From positions 1-26,597 of IMG/VR virus record IMGVR_UViG_3300044699_000197: a DNA stretch of 26,597 nt. The stretch is one strand, 5' to 3'. Source of the stretch: a virus. This document shows, in pieces, positions 17,519 to 23,060 of this stretch. Within the stretch, counting starts at the first letter, position 1, and the number at the start of each line of letters is the position of its first letter. Made by a program: the position numbers and the translations under genes. The notes below the pieces were generated by a model, which was not told where the DNA came from, made no database searches, and saw only the letters and a program-made list of their open reading frames with translations.

Positions 17519-18739
17519 ATGCCCCGTAACGGAAGCGGCACCTACGTCCTGCCCGCCGGTAACCCGGTGGTGCCGGGTACGGTCATCCAGACCGCGTGGG
17601 CCAACCCCACGATGTCGGACATCGCGGCGGCGCTCACCGCGTCGATCTCGGCCGACGGACAAACGTCGCCGGTCGCCAACCTGCCGATGGGGGGCTTCAA
17701 GCATACCGGCGCGGCCCCGGCCGCCGCCGTCGATGAGTACGCGCTGGCCGGACAGGTGCAGCACCAAGCGTTCAACGTCATCCAAGGCGCAGCGATGGCG
17801 GTGGTGAACGTCTACACCGGCACGCTGCCGCTCGGCCTCACCACGTTCACCAACGGCATGTTCGTGATCTTCGTCGTCCCGACGCCGGGATCGAACACCG
17901 GACCAGCCACGTTGTCGATCAACGGCGGCGCTGCCAACAACATCACCGACGGCAACGGTGGTCCGTTGGGCGCAGGCGCGCTTGGCCCCGGCGCCATCGC
18001 GCTGCTCGGCTGGGACGGCACCAACTGGCGCAGCGTGCTGGGTGGTGCCGGTAGCGCGCTCGGTTACGTCCCGGTGAACAAGGCCGGTGACACCATGACC
18101 GGCGCACTGACCGTGCCGACGCCGCTGACCGTCACGTCGGCAACGTCGGCATTGGGTGCGTACGTCTACGCGAAGGCGACGTGGGTACCCGCGTCGGGCA
18201 ATGCGCTCGGCGGCTTCCAGACTTTCGGCACTGACGGCGGCGTCAATACCAACGTGCCGGTCGGTTACATGACCATGCGCGCGGCGGCGGCGTGGTCGGC
18301 GGGCAACATGCCGACCAACATCCTGTTCCACGTCACGCAGTCCGGTGGCTTCACGCAAGTGCAGGCGTTGGCGATCAACGCCGACCAAACAACACTCTCG
18401 GGGCGCGGGCTACGCGCCAACCTGTTCACGCTCGCGCCCGCAGCGGGCGCAGCGATCACGGTGGACTTCACCGGGACCGGCGCGGTCGGCGGCTCGACCG
18501 GCCAATGCATGCAGATCACGCTGGCCGGGAACCTGACCATGACCAACGTGCTGATCCCGCAGGGCGCAATGATGCGGATCGTGTTCCAAGCCACCAACCT
18601 CGGCACCGTGACGTGGCCCGGCTACGTCATCTGGCCGCTGGGTGTCGCGCCCAATCTTGCGGCGGGAGCGCAGAAGTACGCCATCGTGACACTGGTCAAT
18701 GCCGGTGCGTGGGTGCTGGGGAACGCGAGCGCGTACTAA
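17519..18739 (+). CDS. Tail fibre / receptor-binding protein
   Basis: Intact, 406 residues. The N-terminus (MPRNGSGTYVLPAGNPVVPG, then TVIQTAWANPTMSDIAAALT and LPMGGFKHTGAAPAAAVDEY) is the well-known particle-binding domain of podovirus and prophage tail fibres. The middle has GYVPVNKAGDTMTGALTVP, the typical fibre repeat. The rest is beta-rich and variable-looking and probably binds the host receptor; it ends WVLGNASAY. The leader AAAGGAACGGACATG (17507-17521) is identical to that of the gene at 15598. Confidence 0.85.
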   Translation: MPRNGSGTYVLPAGNPVVPGTVIQTAWANPTMSDIAAALTASISADGQTSPVANLPMGGFKHTGAAPAAAVDEYALAGQVQHQAFNVIQGAAMAVVNVYTGTLPLGLTTFTNGMFVIFVVPTPGSNTGPATLSINGGAANNITDGNGGPLGAGALGPGAIALLGWDGTNWRSVLGGAGSALGYVPVNKAGDTMTGALTVPTPLTVTSATSALGAYVYAKATWVPASGNALGGFQTFGTDGGVNTNVPVGYMTMRAAAAWSAGNMPTNILFHVTQSGGFTQVQALAINADQTTLSGRGLRANLFTLAPAAGAAITVDFTGTGAVGGSTGQCMQITLAGNLTMTNVLIPQGAMMRIVFQATNLGTVTWPGYVIWPLGVAPNLAAGAQKYAIVTLVNAGAWVLGNASAY

Positions 18740-18741
18740 GC

Positions 18742-19998
18742 ATGGCAATCACCATCACCAAGACCGGCGGTAACGGACAGTCCGCCAAGCTGAATCAGCT
18801 TTATGCCAACAACCTGCAAGTGCAGGTGATGGACAACGCGACGATTCCGCCGACGCCGGTTACCGGCGGCACGGTGTCGTTCCAGAACCTAAACAACCTC
18901 GTCACGCAACCCGCCGCGCCGTTCAACGGCGCCGGGTCGCAGACCGGCGAATGTGGCCCCGGCGGCTACGCCAGCACGTCGATCAAGCCGCGCGCCAACG
19001 GCGTCGCCGGGAAGGTGACCATCCGCTGCTGGGGCTTCGGCGCGGAAACCAACTTCACGCTGACCAACAAGACCCCCAGCGGCTCGCCGGTCGCGGAGGG
19101 CATCGAACTCACCGCTGGCGACAACCAGACCGTGCTGCAAGGCGCGGGTCCGTCCATCGCTCCGGTGGTGAAGGTGACGGACCAGTACGACGCGGCGTTC
19201 CCCGGCGCGTCCGTTACCTTCGTCCTGCCCAGCAGCGGACCGTCCGGCATCTTCACCGGCACCGGCACGACCTCGAGCACCGCCACCAGCGACGCGTCCG
19301 GTCTGGCGACGATGCCCGCGTTCACCGCCAACTCGCAACTCGGTCCGTGGAGCGCCGAGGCGCGGCTGACTGCCGACACCACGGTCAACGTCGATATTCA
19401 CTTCAGCACCGTGCCGTCGTCCGGCACCGAGGTCTGCACCGCCGCGCTGGTCCCGGCCACGGTCGCCACGCTGCCGCAGGCGGGCAACAGCTATTCGTGG
19501 ATCAACGCGGCGCAGTGGACCGGCGCGGGTGCAGGCGCATCGGTGTTTCCGCCCGCGTCGGCGGCGGGGTTCAGCGACTTCATCATCGCCAGCGGAATGG
19601 CGGCGTTGTCCGCGATCCCCAACACCGCCGAGATCACCCGCATCACGTTCGCGCAGAACGTGCGGATGCAGACGCAATCGGCGGCGCTGAACACGGTGAT
19701 GGAGATGACCTCGTTCGCCGCCCCGGCGATCACCAGCGTCCGCACCTTCAACGTCCCGGTCAACGCGTCGTACGTCGCCAACACCTTCTCATGGACGACC
19801 TTCATCACCCCCAACCCCGGCAGCAAGCTGTTCGGGGTGGACGTGAAGAACGCCAACTTCCGCATCAAGCAGTGGAGCACGGTCGGCGTCAACCCGGCGG
19901 GCGGGCAACTCGACTGCCGTCAGTTGACCATCACCGTCTGCTACATCGAACCGGCCACCGGCAGCGGCGCAGGCGCGCTGGCGTTCTGTGAAGTTTAG
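18742..19998 (+). CDS. Fibre-associated protein with Ig-like domains
   Basis: Intact, 418 residues, starting 2 bases after the fibre stop. The N-terminal half holds two bacterial Ig-like (invasin type, Big_1) patterns: GNGQSAKLNQLYANNLQVQV then TGGTVSFQN, and GDNQTVLQGAGPSIAPVVKV then TDQYDAAFPGASVTFVLPSS and SDASGLATMPAFTAN. The C-terminal half is beta-rich with aromatic strands (VRTFNVPVNASYVANTFSWT) and ends in CRQLTITVCYIEPATGSG. Ig-like folds in phage proteins usually mediate weak surface or carbohydrate binding. A second fibre or fibre accessory is likely. Confidence 0.7.
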   Translation: MAITITKTGGNGQSAKLNQLYANNLQVQVMDNATIPPTPVTGGTVSFQNLNNLVTQPAAPFNGAGSQTGECGPGGYASTSIKPRANGVAGKVTIRCWGFGAETNFTLTNKTPSGSPVAEGIELTAGDNQTVLQGAGPSIAPVVKVTDQYDAAFPGASVTFVLPSSGPSGIFTGTGTTSSTATSDASGLATMPAFTANSQLGPWSAEARLTADTTVNVDIHFSTVPSSGTEVCTAALVPATVATLPQAGNSYSWINAAQWTGAGAGASVFPPASAAGFSDFIIASGMAALSAIPNTAEITRITFAQNVRMQTQSAALNTVMEMTSFAAPAITSVRTFNVPVNASYVANTFSWTTFITPNPGSKLFGVDVKNANFRIKQWSTVGVNPAGGQLDCRQLTITVCYIEPATGSGAGALAFCEV

Positions 19999-20166
19999 CC
20001 GTGCTGTCGTGCTCGCCGCCGCAATCGCCATCGCGGCGTGTATTCTGCTGGTTATCTACGGGTGCCAGACCGTGACCGTGCAAGTCGGGCCGGACAACTC
20101 GGCCGACCGCGCCACCGGAATGCGGACCGATACGTCCGTTACTAGAAAAGAGGAGAAGAAACATGA
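19988..20166 (+). CDS. Short membrane protein or lipoprotein candidate, end uncertain
   Basis: GTG 19988 overlaps the end of the Ig-like gene. The product starts MKFSRAVVLAAAIAIAACIL, then LVIYGCQTVTVQVGPDNSAD: one hydrophobic helix and a Cys in a poor lipobox (IYGC). The open frame runs on to 20659, but beyond about 20160 it lies under a better gene, and codons there look random. A TGA in another frame overlaps the next ATG (20163-20166), so a single lost or gained base could give a natural ATGA junction; I end it there tentatively. A TAG at 20143 in that same frame is an alternative end. A lysis-related role is possible but not shown. Confidence 0.4.
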
Positions 20167-20846
20167 AGCGCATCGTCGTCGCTTTGCTGCTCACCCTCGC
20201 GCTGCCCGTCGCTGCACAGACGCTGACCTCACCGCTGCCGCCGGGCTGCACCGCGCCGATCATCAGCGGCACCACGGTGACCTGCGCCGCGGCGCCCCCG
20301 GTGTGCGCACCGACGCCGCCCGCGTGTCCGGCCACCGTGCCGCCGGGCTGCGCGCCCTGCACGCCGCCGCCCGATCCGCCGCCCGTGTCCTGCGGTACGT
20401 TGCAGCAACTGGACCTCGGGCAGTTCTACTTCAACGGCAGCACGCAGACGATCCAACTCGGCAAGGGCGACAAGGAAGTGGCGATCATGTGGTACGTCGC
20501 TACCGCCGACGACATCGGCAAGGTGACCCATCTCAACATCGCGGAGCACGGCAGCGGCGCGCACCAGAAAACGATCTGGGCGTCGCGCGTGAAGTGCGAG
20601 ATGACCAGCGCCACCCGGCAGGCCAGCGACTCGTCGCCGTCGGCGTGGGTGTCCGTTGACGGAACGCAGCCGGTCAACATGCACGTCGGTGAGAAGTGGT
20701 TCTTCATGATCCGCAACCTGTCCTCGAGCGGCAAGAACACTTGCAGCGACAACAAGTGCGGCGAGATCATCAGCAAGTATCTGTGGGCGCCGGCCGCCGG
20801 ACCGATGTCGTACAAGGCGCCGAAGTTCAAGAAGCCGAAGAAGTAA
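20163..20846 (+). CDS. Secreted Cys/Pro-rich protein with signal peptide
   Basis: Intact, 227 residues, with a strong ribosome site (AGAGGAGAAG). Residues 1-18 are a Sec signal peptide (MKRIVVALLLTLALPVAA, cleaved before Q). Residues 27-78 are a Pro linker with about eight Cys (PPVCAPTPPACPATVPPGCA). The C-terminal part looks like a beta-sandwich: LDLGQFYFNGSTQTIQLGKG, KEVAIMWYVATADDIGKVTH and NMHVGEKWFFMIRNLSSSG. It ends Lys-rich. Signal peptides are uncommon for virion proteins, so it is probably exported to the periplasm during infection. I do not recognise the family. Related small proteins sit near lysis genes in other phages. Confidence 0.65.
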   Translation: MKRIVVALLLTLALPVAAQTLTSPLPPGCTAPIISGTTVTCAAAPPVCAPTPPACPATVPPGCAPCTPPPDPPPVSCGTLQQLDLGQFYFNGSTQTIQLGKGDKEVAIMWYVATADDIGKVTHLNIAEHGSGAHQKTIWASRVKCEMTSATRQASDSSPSAWVSVDGTQPVNMHVGEKWFFMIRNLSSSGKNTCSDNKCGEIISKYLWAPAAGPMSYKAPKFKKPKK

Positions 20847-20856
20847 GGAGGCTGTC

Positions 20857-20997
20857 ATGCCGTGGACACCGAAGCAGCACAAGCTTTTCCAAGCCGCCGC
20901 GCACAACCCGAAGATCGCCGCCAAGGTTGGCATCCCGCAAACGACGGCAAAGAAGATGGCGAGCGAAGGCGTGAAGGCGACGCCGAAGAAGAAGTAG
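20857..20997 (+). CDS. Small basic phage protein, 46 aa
   Basis: A short gene reading MPWTPKQHKLFQAAAHNP, then KIAAKVGIPQTTAKKMASEG and a Lys-rich end. It follows a near-perfect ribosome site, AAGGAGG at 20845-20851, 5 bases before the ATG. Similar small basic proteins (MPxTxKQxxxF... with ...AxxMAxEGxK) are frequent in podovirus genomes near tail and lysis genes. The function is unknown; DNA or RNA binding is possible from charge. Confidence 0.7.
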   Translation: MPWTPKQHKLFQAAAHNPKIAAKVGIPQTTAKKMASEGVKATPKKK

Positions 20998-21028
20998 TCG
21001 CGTAACCCACTCAACCAAGGAGCAACAC

Positions 21029-21682
21029 ATGGACAAGTTTCTGGCATGGATCACCCCGGTCGAGCCGGGCCACCCCGACCAAGGGCTGCCGAAGCCGCCC
21101 GCGTACCCGGACCAAGGGCTGCCCGAGGCGCCCGCGTACCCGGACCAAGGGCTGCCGCCCGGCGGCGAGCGTCCGTCGCATCCCATCGTGATCCCGCCCG
21201 GCGCCATCGCACCGGGGTATCCGTCGCATCCGATCTTCCTGCCCGGCAAGCCGGATCAGGGTCTGCCGAAGCCGCCGACCAAGCCGCCGACCAAGCCGCC
21301 GAAGCCGGACCAAGGGCTGCCGGGCGAGCAGCCGGAGATCGACAACACGCTGCCGGGTGAAGGCAGCGACTATCGGCCGCCGAAGCCGGACCAAGGGCTG
21401 CCGGACGAACCGCGTCCGTCGCACCCCATCGTGTTCCCGCCCGGACTGCCGGACAACGGACTGCCACCGACGCCGGGGCTGCCCCCGCTGGTGCCGTCGC
21501 ACCCCATCGTGCTGCCGCCCGGCTTGCCGCCCGGCACTGCGCTGGTGATCCCGCTGTACGGAGCGCAGTTGCCGACGGTGCCCGACGCGCCGCCGGGAAC
21601 GATTCCGTGTCTGGTGTGGCAGGGTCCGGGGACGTACCCGCAGGTGGCGTACTTCCAACCGCTGCCCAAGCCCAAGAAGTAG
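21029..21682 (+). CDS. Proline-rich repeat protein (PDQGLP / PSHPI)
   Basis: Intact, 217 residues, more than a third Pro. It begins MDKFLAWITPVEPGHPDQGL and carries six PDQGLP units and one PDNGLP, interleaved with four PSHPI[VF] units and two PTKP units. The C-terminus, about 60 residues, looks folded (PLYGAQLPTVPDAPPGTIPC, LVWQGPGTYPQVAYFQPLPK). AAGGAG lies before the ATG. Proteins of this kind occur near the lysis end of several podovirus genomes and are unnamed. A stiff polyproline-II rod or cell-wall spacer is a guess from composition. Confidence 0.65.
   Translation: MDKFLAWITPVEPGHPDQGLPKPPAYPDQGLPEAPAYPDQGLPPGGERPSHPIVIPPGAIAPGYPSHPIFLPGKPDQGLPKPPTKPPTKPPKPDQGLPGEQPEIDNTLPGEGSDYRPPKPDQGLPDEPRPSHPIVFPPGLPDNGLPPTPGLPPLVPSHPIVLPPGLPPGTALVIPLYGAQLPTVPDAPPGTIPCLVWQGPGTYPQVAYFQPLPKPKK
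21074..21418 (+). repeat. GACCAAGGGCTGCC-type coding repeats
   Basis: The six PDQGLP codon blocks are nearly identical at base level (five contain GACCAAGGGCTGCC, one reads GATCAGGGTCTGCC). The units are irregularly spaced and not a strict tandem array. This near identity suggests recent duplication and a risk of assembly collapse. Confidence 0.75.
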
Positions 21683-21694
21683 CGCGGCCCTCCA

Positions 21695-21727
21695 CCCCCG
21701 CCGTGCGCAATCCGGCGGGGGCTTTTT
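21695..21727 (+). terminator. Rho-independent terminator after the Pro-rich gene
   Basis: CCCCCGCCG (21695-21703) pairs with CGGCGGGGG (21713-21721) around a 9-base loop, followed by C and five T at 21723-21727. It is a strong GC hairpin with T-run on the plus strand. It separates the fibre/secreted-protein genes from the holin-like gene. Confidence 0.88.
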
Positions 21728-21745
21728 CAGCTACCGGAGAACGTC

Positions 21746-21943
21746 ATGGACTTGGTTGGCCTGCTGATTACGGTTCTCGTACTCGGGCTGGTGTTCGGGC
21801 TGCTGTACTGGCTGATTGGTCAGTTCCCGCTGCCCGCGCCGTTCGCAATGGTGGCGAAGGCGATACTGGCCCTCATCATCGTCATCCTGCTGCTGGGCAT
21901 GCTGTTCGGCGGCGTCAACATTCCCACGCTGCGACTGCGGTAA
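21746..21943 (+). CDS. Two-helix small membrane protein, possible holin
   Basis: Intact, 65 residues. Two hydrophobic helices (about residues 4-26, VGLLITVLVLGLVFGLLYWL; and 36-55, AKAILALIIVILLLGMLFGG) are joined by a short FPLPAPFAM turn. It ends with two Arg. This resembles small membrane proteins of the Thivi_2564 type found in phages and bacteria; the size, topology and place at the end of the late genes fit a holin. No endolysin was recognised in the window, so the holin role rests on structure and position. GGAG is 8 bases before the ATG. Confidence 0.6.
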   Translation: MDLVGLLITVLVLGLVFGLLYWLIGQFPLPAPFAMVAKAILALIIVILLLGMLFGGVNIPTLRLR

Positions 21944-21945
21944 AT

Positions 21946-21973
21946 AAAAAGGGGGCGCCATCGCGGCGCCCCC
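21946..21973 (-). terminator. Minus-strand terminator at the convergent junction
   Basis: GGGGGCGCC (21951-21959) pairs with GGCGCCCCC (21965-21973) around ATCGC. On the minus strand the hairpin is followed by five T (AAAAA at 21946-21950 on the plus strand), giving a canonical terminator for the PEP-CTERM transcript. On the plus strand there is no T-run after the stem, so it can stop late transcripts only weakly. Confidence 0.85.
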
Positions 21974-21994
21974 TGTCTGCGTGTGGCAGACGCG

Positions 21995-22708
21995 TTACGC
22001 GCGCCGACGCAGGAAGCCAAGCCCCAGCAGTCCGATCCCCACCAGCGCCAGCGTGCCGGGCTCCGGCACCGCCTGCGGGATCAGCAGCGTTTGCGAGCGA
22101 CCGACGATGGTCGGCTCCTGCCCGACGATGCCGTTCCACGCCGCGAACGTACCGGACGTGCCCAGCGACATGCTGAACAGACCGGGCGACGTGAACGGAC
22201 CGTTGCTGTTGAACGCGAACGCATCGGCCAGCGTGGTCGCAACGTCCGCGAACGTGGCGAGTTGCAGGCCCGGCAGGTCGAGCGGGTTGTCGGCGCCTTG
22301 CTGGTTAGCGGGGTCGGCGTAGAACGACAGGTTGATGGTCGAGCCGACGGCGTTCTGGAAGGTGCCGCTGCCGCTGGCATCGAAGCCGTTGGCCGGTCCC
22401 TCGAAGTCGATCCCGCTGATGGCGAGGATGACCGTGCGCGCCGCTTGCGTCAGGTTGACGATCTGGAAGCTGGACGTGTTGAGGAAGTTCAGCCCGCCCG
22501 CGAACGCGATCTGCGAGGAACCAACAACGCGCACGCCGTTGATCGTCTGATCGGCAATTGACAGTTGGTTGGGCGCGAGGTTGGTGTCGCAGGCTTGCTG
22601 GTCGGCGCAGTTGAACAGCACGCCGTTCACGTCCGCGGACAGTTGCAGGACCGCCGAGGCAGGCGCGGCGAGGGCCGCGAGCGCGAGGGCGAGGAACAGT
22701 TTCTTCAT
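21995..22708 (-). CDS. PEP-CTERM sorting domain protein
   Basis: Intact, 237 residues from the ATG at 22708; the longer open frame upstream is ignored because AAAGGGG (22718-22724) precedes this ATG and a signal peptide follows (MKKLFLALALAALAAPASA). The body is beta-rich and Asn/Gly-rich with two Cys (FNCADQQACDTN). The last 25 residues form the classic sorting signal: VPEPG, a hydrophobic helix LALVGIGLLGLGFL, then Arg-Arg-Arg-Ala. Exosortase (EpsH) recognises such tails and links export to exopolysaccharide. No exosortase is in the window, so host enzyme would be needed. Its presence in a phage is unusual; a cell-surface change in infected or lysogenic hosts is an inference. Confidence 0.85.
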   Translation of the reverse strand: MKKLFLALALAALAAPASAVLQLSADVNGVLFNCADQQACDTNLAPNQLSIADQTINGVRVVGSSQIAFAGGLNFLNTSSFQIVNLTQAARTVILAISGIDFEGPANGFDASGSGTFQNAVGSTINLSFYADPANQQGADNPLDLPGLQLATFADVATTLADAFAFNSNGPFTSPGLFSMSLGTSGTFAAWNGIVGQEPTIVGRSQTLLIPQAVPEPGTLALVGIGLLGLGFLRRRA

Positions 22709-22726
22709 GGTGTCGATCCCCTTTAC

Positions 22727-22748
22727 AAAACCGGGTGAATTCCCGGCT
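22727..22748 (-). terminator. Weak terminator or attenuator hairpin before the PEP-CTERM gene
   Basis: On the minus strand AGCCGGG (22748-22742) pairs with CCCGGTT (22735-22729), including one G-T pair, around a 6-base loop AATTCA. Four T (22730-22727) overlap the 3' end of the stem. It lies between the DUF1508-like stop and the PEP-CTERM ribosome site. It could end the upstream message or tune the downstream gene. Confidence 0.5.
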
Positions 22749-22778
22749 TTCGCCAACATCGACGCAAGCACCGTGCCA

Positions 22779-23006
22779 CTACGCCGCCTGTTTTTCGGCC
22801 TCGGCAATGACGCGCTCGGTGTAGAACTTGCGCGACATTGCCTTGGCGAACGCAGCCACTGCGTTCTCCGCGTTGCGCCGCGACGTATAGCCCGCCGCCG
22901 GACACCCGGCCAGTAGCCGTCCGTTGCTGCCGTTCACTTGCCAGTACCACTGGCTCCCCACCCGCCAGTAAGTGACCACGTTCTTGCGTTCCTTTGCGGC
23001 TGCCAT
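22779..23006 (-). CDS. DUF1508-like small protein
   Basis: Intact, 75 residues, MAAAKERKNVVTYWRVGSQW, then YWQVNGSNGRLLAGCPAAGY and TSRRNAENAVAAFAKA. The pattern WxWxVxxxNGxxLAxCxxxGYxSxxxAExAV is that of DUF1508 (YegP-like) domains, which usually come as one or two repeats; here there is a single copy plus a helical tail. The function of the family is unknown. GGAG lies upstream of the ATG, and a good promoter lies about 30 bases further upstream. Confidence 0.7.
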   Translation of the reverse strand: MAAAKERKNVVTYWRVGSQWYWQVNGSNGRLLAGCPAAGYTSRRNAENAVAAFAKAMSRKFYTERVIAEAEKQAA

Positions 23007-23021
23007 GTTGCACTCCGGTTG

Positions 23022-23060
23022 CTTGGTTAAAGAGCCAAATTATAGCACTAAAACTTGGTT
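23022..23060 (-). promoter_or_regulatory. Extended -10 promoter with flanking direct repeats
   Basis: Reading the minus strand, TGC followed by a perfect TATAAT (23047-23039) forms an extended -10 element just after the primase-helicase stop. No good -35 is present, as allowed for extended -10 promoters. Copies of CTTGGTT (plus-strand 23022-23028 and 23054-23060, 32 bases apart) flank it and could be an operator. A GCTCTTTAAC stretch (23035-23026) resembles boxA but overlaps the predicted start point. The region is AT-rich against a GC-rich background. It would drive the DUF1508-like and PEP-CTERM genes. Confidence 0.6.

Noticed and set aside
17519-19998. A diversity-generating retroelement acting on the fibre genes.
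   Set aside because: No reverse transcriptase gene, template repeat or variable repeat was seen in the window.
20167-20659. Continuation of the 19988 open frame as a 223-residue protein.
   Set aside because: Beyond about 20160 it is Arg/His/Ala-rich shadow of the secreted protein gene, which has a signal peptide and a strong ribosome site.
21074-21418. A CRISPR-like array.
   Set aside because: The repeats encode PDQGLP in frame, are irregularly spaced and lie inside a gene.
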